Counted from the stretch's first letter, positions 32,917-42,389 are shown. The stretch is DNA of 64,000 nucleotides from Ktedonobacter racemifer DSM 44963 (GCF_000178855.1 NZ_ADVG01000003.1:930001-994000); one strand, 5' to 3'. Notes: generated by a model not told the origin, from the sequence alone. Program-made: numbers and translations.

Positions 32917-35900
32917 TCAGAGGAGGTTCAGACGTGTCGTCACCGCCATAGCTTCGGTGCGGCGGCTCACGCCCAGCTTGCGATAGATGCTGCTGACCTG
33001 GCTCTTAATCGTATTGAGGGATACTACCAGGGTTTGGGCCATCTCGGCATAGGTCTGCCCAACCATCAGCAGCCGTAGCACCTGCTGCTCCTGGCGAGAC
33101 AGTGGTGAAAGCAGGGCTTGTGGATGCCGATGGTTGGAAAGATGGGCGGCTTGTGCGTGAGCTGACTCATGCCCTTCCTGCTCGGAGGCCGCAAGGATTC
33201 GCAAGACGTAGGGCCTGAAACTGGCAACCGTGCAGGACTCGTCATGGTGGGGCACCTCCAGCAGCATCGTGAGAGCCTGCTTCATGAGTGGGCCAGCATC
33301 CAGATAAACACGCAGCATGCCCTCTGGCTCGGTCAATGTCAGTAGACGGGTCGCGACGTTCTGCGCACGCGTGCTCTGGCCTGCATGGAAGAGGGCCACC
33401 ACAGAGAGGGCCAGGAACGAGAGCGCCGACGGGGGATCGCCAGGCCGATCCAGATAGTGGCTGAAGCTGTCGAGCGTCTCAACAGCCTGAGCATAGTGCC
33501 GCTGTGCAATAGAGACATGGATGAGCGTCAATGCCTCTTCTTTCCGCAAGGGGTTCCACGCCTCTGATGAAAGTGTTGTCTGCGCCGCCCATTGTGACGC
33601 TTGCGCCAGCTTCCCCTCCGCGACCCACCACTGCACACGAAGAGCGATCAAGGAAGCCCTATGGGTGGCCAATCCTTCTTGTTCCACCAGCGCTGTGAGC
33701 TGTTCGAGAAACTCTTGCGCGGTAGAGAAATCCTCTCTCGCCAGCGCAAGCCGCACTGACAGAATCTTCTCCCTGACCAGCAGATCGATCAATTGCCATT
33801 CCTGCGCGATCTGTCGCAAACAGGAGAGCCAATCAGCCGCCTCCTCCAGGCGATTCCTGGCATACGCGACCTGGAACAGGAAATGATACACATAGCCTAC
33901 CAGAATGGTGCGCGCACCATTCTGTTCGACCAGGGCAAGGATTTCCAGGCACTCTTGCTGCGCTAGCTGCAACTGCGCGGCCTGAGTATAAGCAAAAGCG
34001 AGCCAGCATCTTACGCGGATGGTGACGAGTGAGTCTCCTGCCTCCATCATCTGCTGCTTCGCAGTAAGCAACCGCTCGATCAGAGAAGCGCCCTTCCCCA
34101 GCAGCAGCGCCTCCCACCAGAAAATGAAGTAGAGCGGGATCACATTCCAGTGGGCCTCCTCATCTGGGGGCAGTGCTTCCATCTCCAGCGTGAGCAGGCG
34201 CAGGCCCTCCTGGTTGCCATCCTTGATGATCGTCATGACTGTCGCCAGGGCACGCAAGACACGCAGACGCCGTCCGATCAAGGCAACCTCTGCATCGGAG
34301 AGTACCAACTCCGACTTCCTCCGCAGAATCGCTTCCATGCGTCTATGGATTCGCTCTACCTGGGCCTGCATGTTAGAATGGACCAGTTGCGTTGCTATCG
34401 TGATGGAGTTGACCAGGTGAAAAGCGGCATTAAGAGCCAAGCGCAAATACACACGCAAAACAGGATCTGGCAGGGATAACATCCAGGTGTAGACGGTCTC
34501 AACTTCTCCATGCAACCACAAGGCAGGAGCGGCTCTCTCCATCAAGGAGGCAGCAAAGGAGAAGTCCTGGGCGGCCTGCGCGTGGGTAATGGCCTCCCGC
34601 AGCTCGCCCTGTGCTTCATACCAGCGCGCGGCCCGAATGTGTAAGAGGGAAACGAGTTCTGGCTGGCTGGCGTGCAAACGTGCTTGTAGCGCTTCTCGAA
34701 ACAGGTCGTGATAACGATACCACTCCCGCCTGGAATCCAGCGGAATCACAAGGAGGTTCGCCCGCTCCAGCTCTTCGAGCAGCTGCTGGCTTGCTTGAAG
34801 AGTCGGCAGTGATGTGACTGCCTGGACCAGAGCAGCATTCATACTCGTCACCACGCTCGTCTGGAGCAGAAAATCCTGTACCCGTTGGGGGAAGTGCGTG
34901 ATAATGTCCTGTTGGACATAGTCCAGCAGATAGCGGTGGGAGCCTCCAAAGTCCTTCACAAAAGCGGAAAGATCCTGCTGCTTGCGCAAGGAGAGCGCGG
35001 CCAGGTGCAGCCCGGCGATCCAGCCTTCTGTCCGTTCCAGGAGGATGGCGATGTCATCTGCCGAAAGCGGCAGAGCCATCCCATCACGCAGGAAGCGGGC
35101 GGCCTCTTCATGGCTAAAGCACAAATCGCTGGAGCGTATCTCGATCAACTGCCCTTTCACGCGCAAGCGAGAGAGAGGAAGCCGCGGATCAGTGCGCGTG
35201 GAGAGAACCAGATGCGCTCTCGCTGGCAGATAATCGAGCAGGAAAGACAACCCTTCGTAGATGGCCTGATCCTCGATCAGATGGAAGTCATCCAGAATCA
35301 GAATGATTTCCTGGTGAAGCAGGGCGATGTCGTTGAGCAGCGAGACCAGGATCGTCGAGAGCGGGAGTGCCTCTCGCGCATACAGGAGGGCGAGTGCCTC
35401 CCCTCCTGGCGTGGGATCATAGCAGCGGAGGGCGGCAATACAGGATGCCCAGAAACGTACTGGATTGGTATCCGAAGCATCCAGAGAAAGCCAAGCCACC
35501 GGATTCTTCTGGCGGCTTGCCCACGCAGAAAGCAGAGTCGTCTTCCCGCTCCCAGCGGAGGCAGAAACAAGGGTTAATGGGTAGGTGTAGACTGCCTCCA
35601 GCTCAGCGAGCAGACGTGAACGCTCGACCAGAAAACTCGGCAGGCGAGGAGGAGAGAGCCTGGTGGAGAGTAAGGCAGAGAATGAGTGAGGGGAAGAAGC
35701 ACTTTCTTGCGCCTGTCGTTCAGCCTCCTGCGAGAGCGCCTTCGCAGTCTCCTCTAAGCGTGCGAGCGAGATCTTGTCCGTAGAGCCCAGATAGCGCTTG
35801 CGATTGCGACCCTGTGTGGTGTGATAGGCATACCAATAGCCTGCTCCCCTCTTGCGCACCTCTTTGAGCACATTGAGATGACCACATTGCCCTTGAAAGG

Positions 35901-36045
35901 AGAAGGAGGAATGGCTGGCTAACCAGGTCAGCCACGGTTCCTCCTTGCCAGTCTCCAGTTTCAGCGGTGGCTGGTCAGGAGTAAGAAGAATATAGGTCTT
36001 GCTCTGGGCAGACCACCTGAGCATATGAAGAGCTGACCTTGGCAT
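32917..36045 (-). CDS. MalT-like LuxR family transcriptional regulator (STAND ATPase), second copy
   Basis: A 1042-residue paralogue of the regulator at 3008-6142 with the same order of parts. The N-terminal 100 residues carry the Arm-like GAGYWYAYHTTQGRNRKRYLG. The P-loop is VSASAGSGKTTLLSAW near residue 170 and Walker B is LILDDFHL. A TPR-rich middle follows. The C-terminal helix-turn-helix is YAEMAQTLVVSLNTIKSQV then IYRKLGVSRR. ATG at 36045 aligns with the other copy and has AAAGGATTCG upstream; the frame is open to 36225. Inducer and targets are unknown; the small gene and hydrolase downstream are possible targets. Confidence 0.9.
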   Translation of the reverse strand: MPRSALHMLRWSAQSKTYILLTPDQPPLKLETGKEEPWLTWLASHSSFSFQGQCGHLNVLKEVRKRGAGYWYAYHTTQGRNRKRYLGSTDKISLARLEETAKALSQEAERQAQESASSPHSFSALLSTRLSPPRLPSFLVERSRLLAELEAVYTYPLTLVSASAGSGKTTLLSAWASRQKNPVAWLSLDASDTNPVRFWASCIAALRCYDPTPGGEALALLYAREALPLSTILVSLLNDIALLHQEIILILDDFHLIEDQAIYEGLSFLLDYLPARAHLVLSTRTDPRLPLSRLRVKGQLIEIRSSDLCFSHEEAARFLRDGMALPLSADDIAILLERTEGWIAGLHLAALSLRKQQDLSAFVKDFGGSHRYLLDYVQQDIITHFPQRVQDFLLQTSVVTSMNAALVQAVTSLPTLQASQQLLEELERANLLVIPLDSRREWYRYHDLFREALQARLHASQPELVSLLHIRAARWYEAQGELREAITHAQAAQDFSFAASLMERAAPALWLHGEVETVYTWMLSLPDPVLRVYLRLALNAAFHLVNSITIATQLVHSNMQAQVERIHRRMEAILRRKSELVLSDAEVALIGRRLRVLRALATVMTIIKDGNQEGLRLLTLEMEALPPDEEAHWNVIPLYFIFWWEALLLGKGASLIERLLTAKQQMMEAGDSLVTIRVRCWLAFAYTQAAQLQLAQQECLEILALVEQNGARTILVGYVYHFLFQVAYARNRLEEAADWLSCLRQIAQEWQLIDLLVREKILSVRLALAREDFSTAQEFLEQLTALVEQEGLATHRASLIALRVQWWVAEGKLAQASQWAAQTTLSSEAWNPLRKEEALTLIHVSIAQRHYAQAVETLDSFSHYLDRPGDPPSALSFLALSVVALFHAGQSTRAQNVATRLLTLTEPEGMLRVYLDAGPLMKQALTMLLEVPHHDESCTVASFRPYVLRILAASEQEGHESAHAQAAHLSNHRHPQALLSPLSRQEQQVLRLLMVGQTYAEMAQTLVVSLNTIKSQVSSIYRKLGVSRRTEAMAVTTRLNLL

Positions 36046-36337
36046 CGAATCCTTTCCCTCAATCTGGTTTCTCCCCAACTCCCCAACTGAGGGGGAGTAT
36101 AGCACATAACGCCACCAGCAGGGAAGCTTCCGGCTCCTCGCTATCAGCCAGGGGCAGTTTAGGGTCGCAAAAAACGACCGTTTTTTTGACACTAATTGTT
36201 CAGCTTTCCTGATGCGGCTCCGCATGACATCCGTGAGCGTGATGCTGAGATTTGACCACTCTCAAAAAACGTGCCAAAATCAAAGTCTCAGTTTCTTCCC
36301 ACTGAGATGAGTATGTGACACTAAATGCAGAGGTTCT
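36046..36337. other. intergenic region upstream of the resolvase remnant
   Basis: No gene is visible. TGACACTAA occurs at 36187-36195 and again at 36316-36324, on either side of an inverted-looking block, and may be resolvase subsite remains. A T7 run follows a GGTCG-CAAAAAA-CGACC hairpin at about 36163-36187, possibly a terminator reading toward the plus strand. Confidence 0.35.
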
Positions 36338-36553
36338 ATGAAGATTGGCTATATCCGAGTCTCCAAGCAGGAGCAAAATGAGGCGTTGCAGAGAGATGCC
36401 TTAAAGGAAGCAGGGTGTGAGAAGTACTTCCATGATACCATGACCGGATCAACATTCGAGCGCGAAGGATTGGAGGAGGCTCTGGCATTCGTGAGGCCAG
36501 GGGACACGTTCATGGTCTGGAAACTGGATCGTTTGGGTCGTTCTCTCCAGGGT
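36338..36553 (+). pseudogene. truncated serine resolvase
   Basis: The first 72 codons of a resolvase/invertase are intact: MKIGYIRVSKQEQNEALQRD with the catalytic serine, then a GSTFERE segment and VWKLDRLGRSL. The coding match stops at about 36550, where sequence switches to the 3' part of the HIT gene (antisense). The remaining catalytic core and DNA-binding domain are lost. Confidence 0.88.
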
Positions 36554-36890
36554 AGCGGGGAATGAGGTGCATATGTAGATGCTGGACTCCATGACCACTG
36601 ACCAGCGCATAGATATGCTCGGCCTGTTCACTTTGCTTGAGAGCACGGCTCAAACGCGCGATCAGTAATCCCAGAGCTTGAGCCTCTTCATCGGTCTGCT
36701 CAGCCAGGTCGGGAGTGTGCCGTTTGAGTTCCGCCATGATGTAACCCAGGTAGACTGGCTCTTCTGGACTGTAGATGTGCCCGGCATAGACGAGGTTATC
36801 TTCATAAATCGCGCCGCCCGCGACGGCAATTTCTCCCCGGTGTTTGCGACAGATAAAGCAGTCGCGCTCTTCCTCGCTCAACTTCTGCAT
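36510..36890 (-). CDS. HIT domain protein with substituted C-terminus
   Basis: A 126-residue histidine triad protein. The N-terminal zinc-type CFICRKH and the triad VQHLHMHLIPRYPG are present, so the nucleotide hydrolase/transferase core seems intact. After PRYPG the sequence enters the truncated resolvase antisense and gives only ENDPNDPVSRP before a stop, while most HIT proteins of this type continue some 20-30 residues. It lies 12 bp downstream of the MFS gene and is probably cotranscribed with it. Function after truncation is uncertain. Confidence 0.8.
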   Translation of the reverse strand: MQKLSEEERDCFICRKHRGEIAVAGGAIYEDNLVYAGHIYSPEEPVYLGYIMAELKRHTPDLAEQTDEEAQALGLLIARLSRALKQSEQAEHIYALVSGHGVQHLHMHLIPRYPGENDPNDPVSRP

Positions 36891-36901
36891 AGGTTCCCTT
36901 C

Positions 36902-38146
36902 TTATGCGCGCCCGGCATGGATGACGTGTTTATTGACAGACGTCAGGATCGCCAGGAGCAACGCACAGGCTGATAGAAACAGGATCGCTGGAACTACTTG
37001 AAACCATTGGATCAACAGACCAGTCAAGGCAAAGCCGAACGGCTGGAAGCCAAAGGCCAGCAGGCGAAAAACACTGTTGACGCGTCCCTGGAGTTCGTCG
37101 GGAATCAGCGAGATCCGATAGCTAAACTGGACCACGTTATAGATGGGGCCTGCCACGAAGAGGCACGCGGAGATTACTCCCAGCAGGAGCGGATTAGGAG
37201 CTATCGCGTAAAGCGGAAAGCACAAAGCCTCAAACCAGATGAGGCAAATAATGACCGGGCCAAAGCGGTAGCGCTTCTGAATTGGCGCGCCCAGCAAAGA
37301 GCCGATAATCGCCCCGACTCCACCAATAGTCAGGATCGTTCCATAGGCCAGCGAAGAGCCGTGCTGCTGTTTGACCAGAACCAGGAGAACTGGGAGTAAA
37401 CCCGCGCCGATAAAGTTGCAGCCGCCTGTGAGAAAGGCTATATAGCGAATGAGTGGCTGATGCCAGAGCCAGGCAAGACCCTCATGAATTTCAGCCAGCA
37501 GTTTGCGCTGCTGACCCTCCTGGCGTTTCCCCTGAAAAGGCACTCTGATAAAGCTCAATGTGATTACAGAGATCACGTAGGAGATCGCGTCAGCCAGAAA
37601 TGGCACAAATTGGCTCAGTGTGTAGAGAGCGCCGCCGAGTGCCGGACCGACGAGTACTGTGGTACCCGTAGTCGCCTCATTCTGCGATGTGGCCAACGGA
37701 ATCTGTTCTTTACTGACAACCTGGGGCAGACAGGAGACTTCAGCCAGGTTAAAGAAGACGTAGAATGTCCCTTCAATCAGCGTATTGGCGCAGATCTGGG
37801 CGACGGTCAGGCGTCCCAGCCACATCACGACAAGCACACTTGCCAGATTGATGGCCCGACCAGTATCACAGACGATCATCAGGCGTTTGCGATCCCAACG
37901 ATCAATCAACGCGCCTACGATCAGGCTGAGAAAGATATAGGGCAATGTGCCGAGGCCGCCCACCAAGCCAACTAACGCCGCCGAATGCGATAGGTCCCAG
38001 ACCAGGAGCGGGTAGGCGGTCTGGGTAACCGTTGTGCCAAGGGACGAGAACGCCTGACCACTCCACAGCAGCATAAAATCACGGTTGCGCCAGAGGGCCA
38101 TGCGGCCTCCCCTGTTCGTCCCTTCCCTGGTGACAGTTGACTTCAT
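36902..38146 (-). CDS. MFS transporter
   Basis: A 414-residue, 12-helix permease of the macrolide/enterobactin exporter group. It has FMLLWSGQAFSSLGTTVTQ, the loop motif VGALIDRWDRKRLMIVCD and a central loop GKRQEGQQRKLLAEIHEGL. The start ATG at 38146 follows GGAGAGGATTC; an ATG at 38101 also has a good site (GGGGAGG). The truncated HIT gene is the second gene of the unit. The transported compound is unknown. Confidence 0.9.
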   Translation of the reverse strand: MKSTVTREGTNRGGRMALWRNRDFMLLWSGQAFSSLGTTVTQTAYPLLVWDLSHSAALVGLVGGLGTLPYIFLSLIVGALIDRWDRKRLMIVCDTGRAINLASVLVVMWLGRLTVAQICANTLIEGTFYVFFNLAEVSCLPQVVSKEQIPLATSQNEATTGTTVLVGPALGGALYTLSQFVPFLADAISYVISVITLSFIRVPFQGKRQEGQQRKLLAEIHEGLAWLWHQPLIRYIAFLTGGCNFIGAGLLPVLLVLVKQQHGSSLAYGTILTIGGVGAIIGSLLGAPIQKRYRFGPVIICLIWFEALCFPLYAIAPNPLLLGVISACLFVAGPIYNVVQFSYRISLIPDELQGRVNSVFRLLAFGFQPFGFALTGLLIQWFQVVPAILFLSACALLLAILTSVNKHVIHAGRA

Positions 38147-38279
38147 GAATCCTCTCCATCAAATGGTGGCACCCCGACGGCGGGCCATCTGCGACCCAAT
38201 ACCTCCTGCATATTGAATTAGAACAGGAGTTTGATGGTAAGTATATAGATGTGTTCCACTTCTGTCAAATCACCCTGTT

Positions 38280-40121
38280 TTAAGTTTGCTGTGCAAAGGG
38301 GAGGTAGACGGTAAAGATGGAGCCCTTGCCCTCCTCGCTCTCGACGGTAATCGAGCCGTGGTAATGCGTGATGATCTCGTAGGTGATGTAGAGGCCCATG
38401 CCCAGGCCGGAGAAGGCCTTCTCGCTTGTTCCATACGCGCCACGGTTGAAGCGCTCAAAGATCTTCTCGCGCTGGGAGGCTGGTATACCCACGCCATGAT
38501 CGCATACTTTAATACAAATCCATTGCTCGCTTTCTGACAGAAAGATATCCACCTCATGGGCCTCGGGAGAGTATTTTGCCGCATTCGTTACCAGGTTGGT
38601 CACGACCTGGTTGAAGCGTTGCTGGTCGCACACAAGGGCATGATGTAGGTGTCCATGCAGGATGAGCACATGGTCGGCAAGCGTAGGTTGAAGTACCTCA
38701 ATGGTTTCGTGAAGCACTTTGTCAGGGTCGAGAATTTCGTCTTCATAACTGAACAAACCCATCTGGATTTTTGAGACGTTCAACAGGTCGTCAATAAGAC
38801 GCTTTAAGGCATCAACCTGCAACTCCATACGCATAAGAGCATAGTTTGTGCGTTTATCCCCTTCTTTTTGTACTCTGCGGCGCAGAAATTGGATCAGCAT
38901 TTTGAGCGAGGTAATAGGTGTCTTTAACTCATGGCTGGCGAGGCTGATAAACTCATCTTTGCGCTTTTCTAGCTCCTTCCGTGCGGTGATATCCACAAAA
39001 AAGCAGATGGCTTTTCCACTCTCTTTATCAAGTAACGCTATCCCTACTACCACAAGGATACGCTTCCCATCGGGACGCTGATATTCCTTCTCATATGGCT
39101 GACAGGTACCACTCTCCAGCAATTCCTGGATCGCCTTCTCATCTCGCTCAAGATACTCTGGTGGCGTCAATTGGTCCCACCGCACCTCACCTCTATTCAT
39201 ATCTTCGCGTGTCCCCCCCAACATCTGTAAATATGTGTCGTTCGCCTCCCACACACGCCCATAAATATCGGTGATACCGATACCAATGATATTAGCATCA
39301 AACAGGGTGCGAAATTGCAACTCTCTCACACGTAGCGCGACCTCAACCATCTTTTTGTCATGGTTATCTGCGCTTGTGCCACACCAGCCAACAATGTTGC
39401 CCTGCGCATCACGTATGGGCGTAGTGTGAACCAGGAACCAGCGATATTCGCCAGTTGCCCCATTTCGTAAGCGATATTCGTTCTCGCCGGGTTCTCCCGT
39501 GCGGATCATACCATACCATGTTGCCAGTGCCTTCTGGCGGTCATCGGGATGTACATATTTACTCCAGTCATCCCCACTCGATTGTTCAATAGATGCCAGG
39601 GTATAATTACTCCACTGCTTATTCAAGTAGTCGATATAACCGTCAGGTCGAGCGGTCCAGATGATAGTTGGAATGGCGTCAATCAAAAAATGCTTTTCAT
39701 CCTCTAAGCGTTTGCGCTCAGTGACGTCAAATCCAGTCCAGATAAGATACTCACCCTGGCTTGTGCTATCAAGAAATGGCATGATCGTGGCGTCGATGTC
39801 ACGGTAAAAAGTGGGGCGAGGGCACACGCGTATATCAAAACGTACTGTCTCGCCTCTCATAGCCCGTTTCATGACCTCTCGGATCTGGCGTTGCGTTTCG
39901 AGGGAGTACGACCACCAGGGCCTCTCCACAACATACTTACCTACAAGATCATTCAGGCTCATGCCGGTATCTTCTAAGATGGTGTGATTCACTTCCAGGA
40001 TGCGGCCATCGCGTGTCATGACAATAAGGCCAAACCGGGTGCCGTAATTGACAACTTCGCGATATCTTACAATATGTTTCACTCTCGCCGAGATATTATC
40101 AATTTGTGGCTCCTGACTCAT
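38280..40121 (-). CDS. PAS-domain sensor histidine kinase (cytoplasmic)
   Basis: A 613-residue kinase with no membrane helix. Three PAS domains can be seen: about 20-135 (GLIVMTRDGRILEVNH), 145-265 with a PAC stretch (GEYRWFLVHTTPIRDAQGNI) and 270-390 (GITDIYGRVWEANDTYLQML). The H-box is FISLASHELKTPITSLKML, the N-box LVTNAAKYSPEA and the G2 box FSGLGMGLYITYEIITHYHG. No response regulator is adjacent, so the partner is encoded elsewhere. PAS domains suggest redox, light or small-ligand sensing. Confidence 0.92.
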   Translation of the reverse strand: MSQEPQIDNISARVKHIVRYREVVNYGTRFGLIVMTRDGRILEVNHTILEDTGMSLNDLVGKYVVERPWWSYSLETQRQIREVMKRAMRGETVRFDIRVCPRPTFYRDIDATIMPFLDSTSQGEYLIWTGFDVTERKRLEDEKHFLIDAIPTIIWTARPDGYIDYLNKQWSNYTLASIEQSSGDDWSKYVHPDDRQKALATWYGMIRTGEPGENEYRLRNGATGEYRWFLVHTTPIRDAQGNIVGWCGTSADNHDKKMVEVALRVRELQFRTLFDANIIGIGITDIYGRVWEANDTYLQMLGGTREDMNRGEVRWDQLTPPEYLERDEKAIQELLESGTCQPYEKEYQRPDGKRILVVVGIALLDKESGKAICFFVDITARKELEKRKDEFISLASHELKTPITSLKMLIQFLRRRVQKEGDKRTNYALMRMELQVDALKRLIDDLLNVSKIQMGLFSYEDEILDPDKVLHETIEVLQPTLADHVLILHGHLHHALVCDQQRFNQVVTNLVTNAAKYSPEAHEVDIFLSESEQWICIKVCDHGVGIPASQREKIFERFNRGAYGTSEKAFSGLGMGLYITYEIITHYHGSITVESEEGKGSIFTVYLPFAQQT

Positions 40122-40645
40122 AAAGCCTGCCCCTTTTAACCCGCAAAGCCAGGGCTATCCTTTCCCTACAGCAAGAGCAAAGATCCTTTTTGTTCGCTCG
40201 TGGTCACATCTCTACTTTTACTCTTTTACCAAACTTGTTCTGCTTTAAAATAGCTCAACACTTATTATGCTCTCTACAATGCCACACATATATCATAGAC
40301 AAAAACACAAGGCAAACCATTAGGGATATTTAGCTCGCAGAAGAAGTTCTTTGGCCTCTTTCCGTTATTCCAACAGTGTTTTGGAACCTCATCTTAGCGG
40401 CACATTATCTCATAGCGGTAATGATGCCATAAAGCTAGAGAAATGAGGCGCAGAGGCTTGAGCATTATTTTTGGGGAGCGAGCGTCAGACTCGCCGCAGG
40501 CAACAAAAAGGTGGTCATCGCCTCCACAACCATCGTGCGGCAGTGCCTCAAGGTGGCCCCGTCCAACTGGAAGGCCCCCACGTAGGAATCGGCAAAGGGG
40601 TCACCCACCTCACATATAGCGTCAAGAAGTAGGACGAAACGTCAT
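40122..40645. other. gap between the histidine kinase and murA-like genes
   Basis: About 520 bp without a supported gene. AT-rich sequence with likely kinase promoter elements lies next to 40121. A plus-strand stretch at about 40473-40570 reads as a short coherent peptide (LAAGNKKVVIASTT and so on) before a TAG, possibly a scrap of a coding gene I could not identify. Confidence 0.3.
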
Positions 40646-40792
40646 GCGCTGCTAAAGTACGCGTCTACATATAATGGCGCGAATACCCCGTATCATTATA
40701 TGTAGACGCGTGCTTATGCTGTTTAACTAATTAATTGCCAATGATTGCGATTGCAATTACCATGTTATTTGGTTAAAGAGCATTAGCAGCGC
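40646..40792. repeat. Family A palindrome, copy 5, with a nested 68-bp palindrome
   Basis: The left arm starts GCGCTGCTAAAGTACGCGTC at 40646. The right arm (40694-40715) is cut exactly between GCGTGCTT and TAGCAGCGC (40784-40792) by a 68-bp insert at 40716-40783. The insert has 12-bp ends ATGCTGTTTAAC/GTTAAAGAGCAT (one mismatch) and an inner TAATTGC/GCAATTA stem. Removing it restores the canonical right arm. Confidence 0.85.
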
Positions 40793-40871
40793 CGGGCTAC
40801 AGATAATACCGTGCTCAAAGCAGAGGCGACCAGGAGAGTCTCATCTTCCTGGTCGCCTGCTACTTGCATTC

Positions 40872-42389
40872 TTAGAGGAGTACGCTGGTCCTTTCGCGCT
40901 CTTCGGAGATGGTGAGGCCGAGCTGGGTGAAGCGGCGGATGACGGCGCTACAGCCGCGCTCGATCATGCTGGCGTTCTCGATGATGGTCTCGCCCTCGGC
41001 GACGGCTCCGGCGAGGACCAGGGCCATGCCTGCCCGCAGGTCGAGGGCCTCAACGGTCGTACCTACGAAGGCGGTGGGACCCTTGACCACCGCCGCTTCT
41101 CCGTCCAGGCCGATTTGCGCACCCATGCGGTTGAGCTCCTGTGCGGCGGCGAAGCGTTTGTTGAAGACGGTCTCGCGAATGTAGGAGGTACCCGAGGCAC
41201 AGCAGGCCAGGGCCATCATCTGCGGTTGCAGATCGGTGGCGAAGCCGGGATAGGGCCAGGTGGTGATATTAATCGGACGCAGAGTGGAGGGGCGGCGCAC
41301 ACGAATGACGGGACCTTCCTGCTGTAACTCGACGCCCATCTGCTCTAGCTTGGCGCGGGCCACACCAAAGTGGCGCAGTTGCGCGCCAATCAGCTCGACA
41401 TCGCCCTGGGTGGCCGCCGCCAGCATGGCGAAGGTGCCAGCGTCGATGCGGTCCGGCATGATGGTGTACTCTACGCCGGAGAGCTCGGAGACACCTTCAA
41501 TCTGGAGCACGCCCGTGCCTATGCCGGAGATGCGCGCCCCCATCAGGTTGAGGAAGTTGGCGACATCGGCGATCTCAGGTTCGAGCGCGGCGTTCTCGAT
41601 GATGGTGGTTCCCTGCGCCATACAGGCCGCGACCATCAGATTCTCGGTTCCAGTGTGGCTGGGAGTATCCAGGTAGAGATAGTTACCCTGCAAGGATCCC
41701 TCGCGGCTCACGTCGATATTCTCCCCTTGCTCGCTTACCGTGGCCCCCAGGCGCGCGAAGCCGCGATAGTGGAAGTCCAGGCTGCGCTTGCCCAGGCTAC
41801 AGCCACCTACGGTCTCAATCGCGACATTCCCCACACGCTGGAGCACGGGCGCCAGGAAGAGCACGGAGGCGCGGAAGCTACTCGTCAGGCGCTCGGCAAG
41901 GATGCTCGCATTCAAGTTGGAGGCATCGACTACCAGTACCTGGTCCTCCTCGTGGAGGGTCATTTTGACGCCCAGGGAGCGCGCCAGCTCAATGGCAGCG
42001 TAGACATCGCGAATCAGGGGTACATTGCGCAGGATAGTCTGGCCCTTGGAGACCAGGAGCGAGGCGGCAATAATGGGAAGCGCGGCGTTCTTCGCGCCTT
42101 GCACCACTACGGAACCCTCTAGCCTCTGTCCACCCTCGATGCGATAGCGTAGCGCCTGGCTGTTCAGCATGTCCCGCTGGGCCTCTTTGATGAAGTGCTG
42201 GGGATTGACCTCAAGCCAGTCGCAGAGACGCAGGAAGGTCTCGACATCCAGCATCTTGCCGTTCTCGATGCGCGAGAGGGTCGCCGGGCTGACATTGCCG
42301 ATCTCCTGCGCGATATCGCGTAGCCCCCGATCACCACGCCTCTCCTTCAAAAGGACCGCCAGTTGCTGTGTATCTAACATACTTCCCAT
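40872..42389 (-). CDS. MurA-type enolpyruvyl transferase with N-terminal XRE helix-turn-helix
   Basis: Residues about 1-70 are a Cro/C1-type helix-turn-helix: LKERRGDRGLRDIAQEIG then VSPATLSRIENGK. Residues about 80-505 are a full UDP-N-acetylglucosamine 1-carboxyvinyltransferase, which transfers enolpyruvate from PEP to UDP-GlcNAc, the first committed step of peptidoglycan synthesis. The catalytic cysteine loop is present as VGGCSLGKRSLDFHY (GGCxxGxR), as are QGAKNAALPIIAASLL and PYPGFATDLQPQMMAL. Normal MurA is about 420 residues and has no DNA-binding domain. The start follows AGGAGAAAGC. It might be a housekeeping MurA or a paralogue with a regulatory twist. Confidence 0.9.
   Translation of the reverse strand: MGSMLDTQQLAVLLKERRGDRGLRDIAQEIGNVSPATLSRIENGKMLDVETFLRLCDWLEVNPQHFIKEAQRDMLNSQALRYRIEGGQRLEGSVVVQGAKNAALPIIAASLLVSKGQTILRNVPLIRDVYAAIELARSLGVKMTLHEEDQVLVVDASNLNASILAERLTSSFRASVLFLAPVLQRVGNVAIETVGGCSLGKRSLDFHYRGFARLGATVSEQGENIDVSREGSLQGNYLYLDTPSHTGTENLMVAACMAQGTTIIENAALEPEIADVANFLNLMGARISGIGTGVLQIEGVSELSGVEYTIMPDRIDAGTFAMLAAATQGDVELIGAQLRHFGVARAKLEQMGVELQQEGPVIRVRRPSTLRPINITTWPYPGFATDLQPQMMALACCASGTSYIRETVFNKRFAAAQELNRMGAQIGLDGEAAVVKGPTAFVGTTVEALDLRAGMALVLAGAVAEGETIIENASMIERGCSAVIRRFTQLGLTISEERERTSVLL

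Noticed and set aside
36187..36324. TGACACTAA pair as a resolvase res site
   Set aside because: Only two short matches and no full subsite symmetry; kept only as a remark on the gap.
40473..40570. Short coherent peptide in the gap after the PAS kinase
   Set aside because: Too short, no start or ribosome site and no recognised family.
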